Shown in pieces: positions 10,172 to 18,676 of a stretch of 64,000 nucleotides of DNA. The stretch covers positions 4,068,138-4,132,137 of the forward strand of contig OU461276.1 of assembly GCA_911810475.1 (NCBI GenBank), read 5' to 3'. This DNA is from Candidatus Celerinatantimonas neptuna (lineage in GTDB: Bacteria > Pseudomonadota > Gammaproteobacteria > Enterobacterales > Celerinatantimonadaceae). The number at the start of each line of letters is the position of its first letter. The first letter of the stretch is position 1. Below the pieces are notes generated by a model. It had not been told where the DNA came from, searched no databases, and saw only the letters and a program-made list of their open reading frames with translations. Made by a program: the position numbers and the translations under genes.

Positions 10172-10257
10172 TAAGATCACACATCGGATGATGGTTTTAA
10201 AAACACATCAAGAAGCTATTTACTCTAAAAACACAGTTTTCGCCAGCACCACTGAAA

Positions 10258-10851
10258 TCAAGCCACCTTCATTGCTTCAGCCTTTTCCTCTTCTATACGT
10301 TTATCCATCACTAAAATAGCCTCAGTTCGCTGAGCCAACAGCCACTTAACCAGAGAATTAATATAGGATTTATATTGTTTAAAACGTTCAACCGTTACCG
10401 GTAATTGTTCACAAAAGACAGCAAACATTGTTTCATCTGTCCAGGGGGTCCCCCCCTGTTCACAAGCCTGACATTTAATCGTCTTACGGTGGCGAAGCAC
10501 TCTACCTGTGCCATTGCATTCCGGGCAATGGCCCCCCTGTTGGTTCATAGCCATGGCAACCGAGGTCACACATAACGCAGTGACCGCCTGCTGAGGATAA
10601 AATTCCCGCCAGTTATCAGTTAAAAGCTGTGCCGACTGCTGAAAAACCAGGTGCATCAACTCAGTCAACGCATGACGATCATTATTACATTCAGCCATTA
10701 AAAGTAAAAAGCCAACCGGAGCATCATGCCAGACAATACCAACAGCCGCTAACTGTTCATCAACAGACTGAAGTGTTTCCCCACCAGTGTTCTCACTATA
10801 ACGAACGGCTGTTAATCCAAATTTTGTTAATAACTTTTCAATTCTGATCAT
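10258..10851 (-). CDS. Phage antitermination protein Q-like, zinc-finger type
   Basis: The 197-residue product starts MIRIEKLLTKFGL and contains a two-CxxC zinc-binding segment, CPECNGTGRV and CQACEQGG, typical of lambdoid late antiterminators of the Q type. Q binds DNA and RNA polymerase to let late transcription pass terminators. The start at 10851 is chosen because its ATG overlaps the stop of the upstream dnaC remnant (ATGA), an arrangement of coupled phage genes. It belongs to the decayed prophage. Late genes lie downstream on the same strand at 7.2-9 kb, separated by the plus-strand GH18 gene. Confidence 0.75.
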   Translation of the reverse strand: MIRIEKLLTKFGLTAVRYSENTGGETLQSVDEQLAAVGIVWHDAPVGFLLLMAECNNDRHALTELMHLVFQQSAQLLTDNWREFYPQQAVTALCVTSVAMAMNQQGGHCPECNGTGRVLRHRKTIKCQACEQGGTPWTDETMFAVFCEQLPVTVERFKQYKSYINSLVKWLLAQRTEAILVMDKRIEEEKAEAMKVA

Positions 10852-11541
10852 ACGTTCCCCCGACTCAATCGCCGATAACTGGGCCAATCAAACGTCAACC
10901 ACATTGAATGCCCTTCAAGAATTCGATCCAGCACCCGTAAATCAATCACATCCGATAAACTGTTCTTATCTAAATTTGTTAAAATACCGGTTGGGTTTTG
11001 CTCCATCAAACGTCGGTTAATCATTTCATTCAACATGACTTGCTCATTGTTATTGCCACGCTAAATACCTACTTCGTCAATCACTAACACATCACAAATT
11101 GCCAGCCATTAAAGTAATTTGGTCTCTGAATACAGGATATCTTTACGGTAAGTCGCTCTTATTTTCACCATTAACCGTTGCAATGACAGCTCACCCCCCT
11201 TTTTGATAATTATATCACCAATTACACTCGCAAGATGATTTTTCCCCGTACCAGGGCTTCCTAACATCACAAAGCTGTCTGCCCTTTTTCAAAATACTCA
11301 AGCTATTGATGAACCACTCTCAAATTATGCTGCTGACGCTACTGTTGAGCCGACGTCTAAAAAGCGTGATGAGTCATATAATTATCAAGAGAACAATGCG
11401 CATGCGACTTTCGTATCCCGCTTCGGCCCAATGTCGCAGACAACTTGCTCTGAATGCGCAGCCTGACACACTCGCAGGAAAAACGCGCTGCTTCACTGTC
11501 CCGATAACGCCATAACTCCTCAATGCTTCGAAACGTTGTCA
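10848..11541 (-). pseudogene. Replication protein DnaC-like ATPase, broken
   Basis: Pieces of a DnaC-type helicase loader lie in order: N-terminal MTTFRSIEELWRYRDSEAAR and LGRSGIRKSHAHCSLDNY (11360-11541), then FVMLGSPGTGKNHLASVIGD with Walker A (about 11210-11285), then DVLVIDEVGI (Walker B, about 11070-11100), then MLNEMINRRLMEQNPTGILT to the end. There are two internal stops and at least one frameshift or deletion near 11290-11360. The helicase-loader role is therefore lost. Confidence 0.8.
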
Positions 11542-11591
11542 TACTTTTACGACTCCTCAGGCAGCGGATAATCAGCCTGCTCACCGGGTAA

Positions 11592-12343
11592 TTAATTGGC
11601 CCCAAAAGTAGCCTGCCCAGATCGGGCTGGTTTCGCTTTCGCCCACATATTCTGTCGACGCATGCCGTTACGCCAGGCAGCAATCCAATCCCGGTTTTTA
11701 TACCCTTTGGCCCGCATGGCATCTGCCCAGGTTGCTGTTGCCGACTCAAGGCTCAACACAAACCCTTCCTGAGCGTCATACCAGGCTCTCATCGCATCAT
11801 TCACAACGAACGAGCCCGGTAATTCACTCTGATTTCGTTGCCGGGTTGACGGAGATTTTCCTCCGGGCGTTATCGCAAAAGGAGCTTCAAATGAATCAAA
11901 TTCACTCTTTAAACCACAAGGGCTATGGGGTTATTCTTTTCAAATGACGGATCTATTGATGGTTTGTAGCCAGATTTAGCCCCCGGTTGAAGCGTTTTTT
12001 GCCCCCGGATAACTTTCTGCCCCGGTTGCATTTCACCCGCAGCTAAAACAACCTGATGAAGACGGGTCATATTAATCTGGTAGTAATTGGTATCATTGGT
12101 GATCTTACCTTCACTGGTCGTTTTCAGGCGATTTTTCACCGTGATAAACTCCGCGACAATCAACTGGCGAATTTGCGTTTTTACAGTCGAAACCGATACC
12201 GTACATTTTCGGGCGATCGTCGAAACCGATGGCCAACACAACCCTTCATCATTCGCAAAATCAGCCAGACGCAACATAATCAACTTGGTATTCCCTTTAA
12301 AAGCCGGGGCATCCCAAACATCGGTCATTAACTTAATCGACAT
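11592..12343 (-). pseudogene. Phage replication protein O-like, frameshifted
   Basis: The N-terminal 144 residues (11909-12343) form a winged-helix domain: MTDVWDAPAFKGNTKLIMLR, then GLCWPSVSTIARKCTVSVST. The frame then breaks near 11910-11930. Another frame carries on through FDSFEAPFAITPGG to MRAKGYKNRDWIAAWRNGMR, the basic C-terminal end typical of phage DnaT/O-like proteins. One frameshift separates the halves. It would have bound the origin and recruited the helicase loader encoded next. Confidence 0.7.
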
Positions 12344-12483
12344 AACAACACTTATTCCTTTCCATAATCATCGGTTCATCGGTTTTCAAAGGATGTGTTG
12401 GCACAGACCCATAAGCCTCTTACTCTCTCTTTAAAAAATAATGAGTTTTTCACTTCGCCCCGATAACCCAAATATCAGCTCGT

Positions 12484-12729
12484 TCAGGCATCCTGAGATT
12501 TAAAACGCTCGGGAGGGTACAAATCCGGGCGAAGCTCCCAACAGGGAATGCCACTGACCTGTTCACCCATCAGCACCCATTTCCCGGGGACGCGTCCCAG
12601 TTGAACCCATTTGCACACATTATTCTGGCGAAGACCGGCTGCCCCATCCGAAAGACGATTGACCGAATCGGTCAGTCGTTTCTGTCCACCACACGCATAA
12701 ATTGCCGCATGAAGTGCCGATAGATACAT
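12484..12729 (-). CDS. YdaS/Cro-like prophage repressor
   Basis: The 81-residue protein has the YdaS-type helix-turn-helix arrangement: LHAAIYACGGQKRLTDSVNR, NVCKWVQLGRVPGKWVLMGE and ELRPDLYPPERF. The RPDLYP ending is characteristic. It would repress or switch early transcription in a lambdoid circuit. It diverges from the CI gene with no intergenic space, so the usual operator region is absent. The ORF is intact and expression is doubtful. Confidence 0.7.
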   Translation of the reverse strand: MYLSALHAAIYACGGQKRLTDSVNRLSDGAAGLRQNNVCKWVQLGRVPGKWVLMGEQVSGIPCWELRPDLYPPERFKSQDA

Positions 12730-13267
12730 GACTTTTCCTTTACAGCCCCGTAATTTAGAACGCTTTGCTTGTGTTTTGAATGTGTCGATCGAATGGTTAC
12801 AATTTGGTCTAAATTCCCCACGCTGGGCAACCTCAACTGAAACAGAGCATGCCCCCGCATTGGGTGATTATCGGGAAATCCCCATTATTGACTGGCCGCA
12901 AATTGCCCAGTTTGATCCGCTTTTTCAGGGTGAATCAATACCCATGAACGAGAAGATACTCTGCCCACTCAGCCAGGCCTCAGCACAAACCTTTGCTTTA
13001 CGCGTCATCGGCGATTCCATGGCCACACCTTATGGCCGCAGCTACCCTGAAGGCATGATTATTTTTATCGACCCGACACAACAGGCCACACCAGGCCAGC
13101 GTGTCATCGCAAAAACCGATAAAGGCTACACATTTAAAGAACTCGCCGAAGACGAATTTGCCGAACTCTACCTTCGCCCGCTCAATCCCAACCCGGCTTA
13201 CCAGCCTATTTTCGAAGCGCATATTCATGTTTGCGGCGTTGTGATCGGCGGATTTCAAGCAGAATAA
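12728..13267 (+). pseudogene. CI-type repressor with S24 peptidase, lacking its HTH domain
   Basis: The 179 residues start within the last helix of a CI-type HTH (PRNLERFACVLNVSIEWLQF) and continue with a complete LexA/CI S24 domain. The nucleophile is Ser97 in VIGDSMATP and the lysine is about Lys129 in RVIAKTDKGY. The N-terminal recognition helices and the operator region have been lost in a deletion that abuts the Cro-like gene. The product, if made, could not bind DNA in the usual way. Confidence 0.75.
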
Positions 13268-13430
13268 AACTTGACACGCCTCACAATTATCAGTTAAATC
13301 AATAATACTTTTTATTTTCATCCTGCAGTATCTCTAAAACTTATGCATGCAAGCCTGCACACCTGTTTTACTGCGGTTTTCTGTCTAACGCTCAGAAAAC
13401 TGTAACGGTCAACTTAAATTGGAGACAGTT

Positions 13431-14243
13431 TTAGGCAGCTTTTCTTAATTTCATCTCGTATTGAGCTGGTGAAATATTTCCCAGCTTATAGTGTTTTCGT
13501 TCTGACTTTAAGCTTCTAAAGAACCGTTCTGTTCCGGCATTATCTAAGCAATTCCCTCGTCGACTCATACTGGACTTAATACCATTTTCCTGCAAAGTCC
13601 TTTGGAAGTAGTCACTGGTATACTGGCAGCCCTGATCAGAGTGAAAGATAATATTACCTTTGGTTTTTCTTTTCTGTGTGGCTAAACGTAAAGCTCGTGC
13701 TGTCAGTTCACTATTAGGTCTATCGGAGAATGCCCAACTGATAACTCTACGTGAACATAAATCCATGACGATAGCGAGATATAGCCAGCCTTGTTGAGTT
13801 CTGACGAAAGTAATATCCCCAGACCAATAACGATTAATCTCCTCTGGATTAAACTGACGATTCAGTTTGTTAGGAGCTATCACTGAAGGAGTTCCTCCTG
13901 ATGGATAGCTGTGCTGCTTTGGCCGTTTAGCAATTAAATTTAAGCGCTTCATCCAACGGCGAACTTTATCAATACCAAGCTTAAATCCCATGTCCAGAAG
14001 CTCTGAGAGCATTCTCCGCTTGCCATAAGTGGCATCCATATCAGCATGAACCTGCTTCATCGCAGCTTCTAACCGAACACGTTCTGAATCAATAACTTTA
14101 GGCTTGCTCCGATAATAAAAAGTACTAGATGCAAGCGATAGACAACGGCATACCTGTCGTACACTGTATCCTGCCTTCTTCAGATTTAACGCGACTTGCT
14201 GCCGTTGTTCATTTCCATAGCGAAGAAGGCTGACGCTTTTTTT
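13431..14243 (-). CDS. IS3-family transposase OrfB part (made as an OrfAB fusion)
   Basis: The OrfB frame can be read from the slippage site (about 14243) to the stop at 13431. It has the rve integrase core with the DDE triad: WSGDITFVRT, HSDQGCQYTS and GTERFFRSLKSE. An internal ATG at 14060 gives a 209-residue subset, but the HTH_21-like segment YGKRRMLSELLDMGF and the upstream ERVRLEAA part belong to the full product. It catalyses cut-and-copy transposition. The frame is intact, so the element may be active. Confidence 0.85.
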   Translation of the reverse strand, partial: KKSVSLLRYGNEQRQQVALNLKKAGYSVRQVCRCLSLASSTFYYRSKPKVIDSERVRLEAAMKQVHADMDATYGKRRMLSELLDMGFKLGIDKVRRWMKRLNLIAKRPKQHSYPSGGTPSVIAPNKLNRQFNPEEINRYWSGDITFVRTQQGWLYLAIVMDLCSRRVISWAFSDRPNSELTARALRLATQKRKTKGNIIFHSDQGCQYTSDYFQRTLQENGIKSSMSRRGNCLDNAGTERFFRSLKSERKHYKLGNISPAQYEMKLRKAA

Positions 14244-14491
14244 AATAGCTGATTGTCACTCTGAAGCTGTTTAACTTGTCTTTCTAGTTCCTGGATCCGT
14301 TGTTGCTCTGGGGTTAATGCTGCTGGCTTAGGCGTTTGTCCTGATTGATCTTTCTTATATTGAGTAACCCATCGTTGAATCGAGGACAATCCAACTCCCA
14401 TCGCTTTTGCAGCGTCTTTATGCTTATAGCCATGAACAAGAACAAGCTCGACACATTCACGTTTAAATTCAGCGGAAACAGGTCTTGGCAT
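14186..14491 (-). CDS. IS3-family transposase OrfA
   Basis: The 101-residue protein has an N-terminal helix-turn-helix (MPRPVSAEFKRECVELVLVH, then AAKAMGVGLSSIQRWV) followed by a leucine-zipper-like coil (RIQELERQVKQLQSDNQLLK). It binds the IS ends and regulates transposition. A run of seven A followed by G (14236-14243) near its end is a standard -1 slippage site joining it to OrfB. Confidence 0.88.
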   Translation of the reverse strand: MPRPVSAEFKRECVELVLVHGYKHKDAAKAMGVGLSSIQRWVTQYKKDQSGQTPKPAALTPEQQRIQELERQVKQLQSDNQLLKKASAFFAMEMNNGSKSR

Positions 14492-14561
14492 TCTTATCTT
14501 CCTTACTAGTTGTATTAAATAATACCTCTAACTAGCTCTCCAAGATAAGTCTACCGTTACA

Positions 14562-14846
14562 CCTTGTTCGGTGTTACCCTCAAGACATCCGAAAAGCAAT
14601 CTACACAACGAAAGCTATTGAGTCCTTGAACAGCGTAATCAGAAAGGCTACCAAGAAACGGAAGCTGTTCCCGACGGATGAATCAGCTAGGAAGGTGGTG
14701 TATCTAGCGATCCAAGACGCATCGAAAAAATGGACGATGCCGATCAGGAACTGGTGACAAGCCTTGAATCGCTTTATGATTATGTTCGAAGACAGACTTA
14801 CTGATTACTTGTAACCCCGAGCAGTTACACAGAATTATTTACAGGG
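14562..14846 (+). pseudogene. IS256-family transposase, 3' fragment
   Basis: The plus strand from 14584 reads DIRKAIYTTKAIESLNSVIR, then KRKLFPTDESARKVVYLAIQ and MPIRNW, then an internal TGA, then QALNRFMIMFEDRLTDYL and stop at 14814. This is the C-terminal end of a mutator-type (IS256) transposase. The sequence GCAGTTACACAGAATTATTT right after it is the typical IS256 end. The rest is missing, cut off at the neighbouring IS3 element. Confidence 0.85.
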
Positions 14847-15314
14847 TTTATGTTCACGCTCTCGCCCTGCTCTGGCAGCCAATCATCATGAGATCGTCAT
14901 TACCCGAAGTAATCGATTAACTGCTAAAATATTTTCACGACAATAAGATGATACTCCCCAATATTAACCTCTATATTTTTCAGTAAACCAGTAAAGCTAA
15001 ACCTCCTGCCTTATAATCCCTTGGTATCACTGGATTTGTAGGGAAGATGGTCTAAATTATCCTATCACCTTGATGTCACAGGACTTATCCGGTGGATGGC
15101 CTGAAATAAAAATAAGGGATTCACTTAGGCCAATCACCACATTAACCCTTGCTATCACTGAGTTCATACGATGGGGGTCTTAAATTATTTTACTGAATCC
15201 ACAGAATGGAACAGAGTCTCCCATTAAATTCTCCGAGTTATTTTGTGATCTGTGTCATAAAATAAAACCATCTGAACAAATGACAAAGTCGATTAATATT
15301 TCGGAGAAAACATC
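14847..15314. other. Gene-free stretch with degenerate structured repeats
   Basis: There is no convincing gene. The middle (15003-15190) contains repeat copies described separately. The remainder is AT-rich, with a ribosome-binding site CGGAGAA just before the small gene at 15315. Confidence 0.5.
15003..15190. repeat. Tandem degenerate copies of a structured repeat
   Basis: Two clear copies share CCCTTGGTATCACTGGATTT (about 15018-15037) and CCCTTGCTATCACTGAGTTC (about 15146-15165). Both are followed by GATGG, then GGTCTTAAATTATT or a near match. A weaker middle copy lies at 15061-15110 (CACCTTGATGTCACAGGACT, then GGTGGATGG). A further good copy lies directly after the CRISPR array at 33453-33501. 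The family has a two-stem fold (CCACC with GGTGG, AACCC with GGGTT). I cannot name it. Confidence 0.55.
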
Positions 15315-15545
15315 ATGATAAGAGAAACTTATCGTTTAATTCTGTCCATTATATTAAAAAATCTGGTCACTCATAAAAAATACAAACAAGCAAAAACAGA
15401 GCGCAAAATCAGAATGATGGAACAAACTGAACAGCTAAAGTGGTGGAGAGATAAATGGCTGGGCTCCTTTCTCATTTCATCTTCCGGCTCGCAAACTGGT
15501 TTCGTTCCTGAATTCATCATTTTCACTCATACACTCTCATTTTGA
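15315..15545 (+). CDS. Small basic protein of unknown function
   Basis: A 76-residue ORF with a CGGAGAA ribosome-binding site begins MIRETYRLILSIILKNLVTH, followed by a lysine/arginine-rich helix (KKYKQAKTERKIRMMEQTEQ). The last 25 residues are low in charge and may be out of the original frame. It precedes the coiled-coil membrane protein gene at 15589 by 43 bases, probably one unit. No family is recognised. Confidence 0.4.
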   Translation: MIRETYRLILSIILKNLVTHKKYKQAKTERKIRMMEQTEQLKWWRDKWLGSFLISSSGSQTGFVPEFIIFTHTLSF

Positions 15546-15588
15546 ATTTTCATCACTGAAATCTTTATCATCATAAAGGAGTACTGAG

Positions 15589-16194
15589 ATATCTGAATAT
15601 CATGAACAGGATAATGATAATGTATTTGATGAAACTGAAGACCTAGGATTACCGGAAGAAAACGAGCAGCTGGAAAAAACATTCAAAGTCCCGCAGGAAA
15701 TCGTCATGGTACTGGTCGGAAAGTGGGCAATGCCGACTACCGTAATTCTGGTATTGATCACTTGCCTGTCCGGCTACTTTCTGAAAGAAGGGGCCTTTAC
15801 GCCAGTCGTCGGAATGATAGCACCGGTTGTCATGGCACTTATTATGATGATAGAAGAGGCATCCGTTGGAAAAGAAGAGGATGAGGTCTTAAAAGATCGG
15901 GAAAAAGAACGGATGGAACGGATGGAACGGTTAAAAAAATATCAATTGGAAAATGAGTTAAGACTTGCACAACTGAAATCCGAAGGGAAACGACACCAGC
16001 AGGACATGGCCGAAAAAGCGCGTCAATTTGACATTAATACAGCTTCAACCAAAGAGTTTGTGGATCTGGCCAGAGAAATGAATGCCCAACTGGCTGAAAT
16101 CATGAAAAAAGAGACGGATTTGGTTGTCGGGGATACCCGGATAAAAGTCTCAGATGATGGCACAAAAGTAAGCCGGAACAAGGATAAAAAGTAA
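15589..16194 (+). CDS. Membrane protein with long coiled coil, unknown function (start codon lost or AUA)
   Basis: The open frame runs 201 codons from an ATA placed 7 bases after a strong AAAGGAG. The first ATG comes only at 15706. The encoded protein has an acidic N-terminus (EYHEQDNDNVFDETEDLG), one or two TM helices (MPTTVILVLITCLSGYFL; GMIAPVVMALIMMIEEA) and a charged coiled coil of about 90 residues. Either the ATG mutated to ATA, AUA is used weakly, or translation begins at 15706 and yields 162 residues. Upstream and downstream context suggests mobile-element cargo. Confidence 0.5.
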   Translation: MSEYHEQDNDNVFDETEDLGLPEENEQLEKTFKVPQEIVMVLVGKWAMPTTVILVLITCLSGYFLKEGAFTPVVGMIAPVVMALIMMIEEASVGKEEDEVLKDREKERMERMERLKKYQLENELRLAQLKSEGKRHQQDMAEKARQFDINTASTKEFVDLAREMNAQLAEIMKKETDLVVGDTRIKVSDDGTKVSRNKDKK

Positions 16195-16402
16195 CCATTC
16201 AGGATCACACCATGCAGCTAAATTCAGAGCAATAAACTAAGGAAAAACGAACCACCCTCTCGATAAACCCAAGCATAACAGGCTTTACAAACTTCAAAAA
16301 AATGAGGATGACTGTAGATACCATGCTGAAGTTCCCCTCCCTAATCAATCCCCCTTAAAATGCTGTGAGATATTTTTTAGCATTTAGGGGTAACCTCATA
16401 TA

Positions 16403-16422
16403 TACTGTTTTTATATACAGTA
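16403..16422. promoter_or_regulatory. LexA (SOS) operator upstream of umuDC
   Basis: TACTGTTTTTATATACAGTA is a near-perfect SOS box with CTGT at 16405-16408 and ACAG at 16417-16420, separated by eight bases. It lies 13 bases before the umuD start. LexA would repress umuDC until DNA damage. Confidence 0.93.
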
Positions 16423-16435
16423 TTTTTGATTTGTT

Positions 16436-16843
16436 ATGAAAGTTGCACCAATCTGTGCCCAGGCAGGGATCACTGGGTTTGAGTCCCCGGCAGCCGAATA
16501 TAAAGAATTGGGCCTATCGCTGGACGATCTATTAATTCACCACCCCAACGCGACTTTTTTAGCGCTTGCTTCAGGCTGTTCCATGCAAGAAATCGGTATT
16601 TTCGATGGAGATATCTTGATCGTCGACCGCGCAATGGATACCCAAAACGGCGATGTCATCGTCGCCAACTACAATGGGGAGCTGGTCTGCAAAATCATTG
16701 ATAAACAACATCGTCAACTGTTATCTGCATCACCGCAGTATTCACCAGTCACCATTCGGGAAACCGATGTATTTCAGCTTGAGGGGGTGGTGATTCGGGC
16801 CGTTCGGATGCTACGAGGGAGTGCCCGGTTATGTTCGCGCTAG
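16436..16843 (+). CDS. umuD: UmuD, DNA polymerase V accessory subunit (S24 peptidase)
   Basis: The 135-residue protein has the LexA-type self-cleaving fold, with catalytic Ser49 in ASGCSMQ and Lys86 in LVCKII. After RecA-stimulated cleavage, UmuD' joins UmuC to form the translesion polymerase. The segment GITGFESPAAEY aligns with the E. coli cleavage region CGFPSPAADY, but here the bond would be Thr-Gly rather than Cys-Gly. It is under a strong LexA box and overlaps umuC by 13 bases. Confidence 0.93.
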   Translation: MKVAPICAQAGITGFESPAAEYKELGLSLDDLLIHHPNATFLALASGCSMQEIGIFDGDILIVDRAMDTQNGDVIVANYNGELVCKIIDKQHRQLLSASPQYSPVTIRETDVFQLEGVVIRAVRMLRGSARLCSR

Positions 16844-18084
16844 TTGATGCCGTCTCGTTTTATGCCAGTGCTGAAAAAGTTTTTGATCCATCCATTCGCA
16901 ATAAGCCGGTGGTGGTACTCACCAATAACGATGGCTGTGTCTGTGCGGTTTGTCCGATTGCCCGCCGGTTGAATATTCCCCGCTTCGGACCCTATTTTAA
17001 AATCAAAGAGACCCTGGCCCGCCAGGGGGTGGTTGTTCGTTCATCCAACTACGAACTCTACGCGGATTTAAGCGCCCGGATGATGGCGGTCATTGGCCGG
17101 TTTTGCGATCAACAACATATTTACTCCATCGATGAATCATTCTTGCAGTTTCACGGATTTGAAAAATTAGTCGACTCATGGGCGGCCTATGGTCAGCTGA
17201 TCCGAAAAACCGTCTGGCATGAAACCAAACTCCCGGTCGGCGTTGGGTTCGGCCCGAGTGCCACACTGGCTAAAGCGGCTAACTATGCCGCAAAAAAGCT
17301 GGGCTATCAGGGAGTTGCAGTTATCGACAACGAATCCATTCGCCGGCAAATTCTATCCCAAATGGATGTCAGCCATGTCTGGGGGGTCGGGCATCGCCTT
17401 TGCAAACGGCTCGAAGAGATGGGGATTAAAACAGCCCTTGATCTGGCCAATGCAGATGCTAAAAAGCTGCGCTGGGAATTTAGTGTCATTCTGGAGCGCA
17501 CTGTTCAGGAGTTAAACGGCATATCGTGTTTATCATGGGATGAGGTTCGCCAGCGTAAAAAAGAGATCTACTCAACCCGCTCGTTTGGTCAGCGGATTAC
17601 CCAGGCCGATGACCTTCATGCCGCCCTGACGGCACATGCTGTGATTGTAGCCCAAAAGCTTCGAAAACAAGGGTCACAGGCCCGGCGTCTGGTGATCTTT
17701 GCCAGTAATTCACCGCACGATGAGCAATTTTTCAAACGCTGGTTTATTCATGAATTTGCGGTTGCCAGCTGTGATGCCAGTGTCTTTGCACATGCCATTA
17801 CCAAGCTGATGCCTCAGCTGTTTAAACCAGGCATTGCCTACTATAAATGCGGCATCGGAGCCATTGAGCTCGAAGATGCACACACCCAACAATTGGATCT
17901 CTTTCATGCCCCCGATGACAAACCGGATGTACTCAACTGTTTAGACCGTATCAATCACCGTTATGGCCCCGGCACACTGTCTATCGCCAGCGATAAAACC
18001 CAATGCCAATGGGCCATGCGCCGGGATTTTTTATCGCCCCGCTACACTACCCGCTGGAGCGATATTCCGATTGTGAAATGTTAA
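16831..18084 (+). CDS. umuC: UmuC, catalytic subunit of DNA polymerase V
   Basis: The 417-residue Y-family polymerase starts MFALVDAVSFYASAEKVFDP. It has PVVVLTNNDGCVCA, the catalytic YSIDESFLQF and the little-finger region, with the C-terminal UmuC-specific domain to the end (WSDIPIV). It carries out error-prone bypass of damaged template bases. It overlaps umuD, indicating translational coupling. It is complete, and may be cargo of a former mobile element given the surroundings. Confidence 0.95.
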   Translation: MFALVDAVSFYASAEKVFDPSIRNKPVVVLTNNDGCVCAVCPIARRLNIPRFGPYFKIKETLARQGVVVRSSNYELYADLSARMMAVIGRFCDQQHIYSIDESFLQFHGFEKLVDSWAAYGQLIRKTVWHETKLPVGVGFGPSATLAKAANYAAKKLGYQGVAVIDNESIRRQILSQMDVSHVWGVGHRLCKRLEEMGIKTALDLANADAKKLRWEFSVILERTVQELNGISCLSWDEVRQRKKEIYSTRSFGQRITQADDLHAALTAHAVIVAQKLRKQGSQARRLVIFASNSPHDEQFFKRWFIHEFAVASCDASVFAHAITKLMPQLFKPGIAYYKCGIGAIELEDAHTQQLDLFHAPDDKPDVLNCLDRINHRYGPGTLSIASDKTQCQWAMRRDFLSPRYTTRWSDIPIVKC

Positions 18085-18091
18085 ACACTCC

Positions 18092-18676
18092 TTAACCAAT
18101 GCAAAGGCCAAGCAATCGCCTCATTTTGGTATAGTCACAATGCACACCGGCAATATTCGCTTCAACCCACTCCTTCACACTAATTGAAGAATAATCGATT
18201 TGATATCCGGCATTGATAGCAACATGTTCAAATAGAACCCGCTGAGCACGGCCGTTCCCCTCCCGGAAAGGATGGACCATATTGAGCTCGCAGTAATATT
18301 CAGCCAGCCGACTGATGAAAGGTTCGTAATCAAGCCCTGCCAGGTAAGCCTCATCGGCCAATTGCTTAAACAGGCAGTTTGCTTCACGCTCGATATGAGG
18401 AACATGGCAAAACCGGGTTTGACCTTTGCTGATATCGATCATGCGCAATTCACCGGCCCAGTCATAGACTGCTTCAAATAAGATGGTATGGATACGACAC
18501 AAATAAGCGAGATCATAAGGCGGTAACTGAAACTGAATTTTAGCGGCCGCAATCCGGGATAACTGACGTTCGGCTTCTTCTAATTCATCGCGGTCTTTAA
18601 TCCCCAGCCGGTTAACCAGCACCGGAGAATCGCTATAGCAGTACGGGTCATGGCCCGCTCCGTATTTATCCAGCAT
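18092..18676 (-). CDS. fic: Fic-domain AMPylating toxin
   Basis: The 194-residue protein carries the complete Fic active motif HPFREGNGR (residues 135-143) and the flap KGQTRFCH (84-91). Its N-terminus, KYGAGHDPYCY, is like E. coli Fic. Fic enzymes transfer AMP from ATP to target proteins. It has no inhibitory helix of its own, and regulation would come from the gene immediately upstream, whose 3' end it overlaps by 11 bases. All catalytic residues are present, so it is probably functional. Confidence 0.92.
   Translation of the reverse strand: MLDKYGAGHDPYCYSDSPVLVNRLGIKDRDELEEAERQLSRIAAAKIQFQLPPYDLAYLCRIHTILFEAVYDWAGELRMIDISKGQTRFCHVPHIEREANCLFKQLADEAYLAGLDYEPFISRLAEYYCELNMVHPFREGNGRAQRVLFEHVAINAGYQIDYSSISVKEWVEANIAGVHCDYTKMRRLLGLCIG

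Larger units (their letters stand above)
13401..14561 (-). mobile_element. IS3-family insertion sequence, complete (1161 bp)
   Basis: Terminal inverted repeats are visible: TGTAACGGTCAACTTAAATT at 13401 and, read inward from the right end, TGTAACGGTAGACTTATCTT ending at 14561. Between them are overlapping orfA and orfB on the minus strand. No matching target duplication is seen at the two edges (AAC on the left, CCT on the right), suggesting recombination after insertion. It lies directly against an IS256-family scar on the right. Confidence 0.88.
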
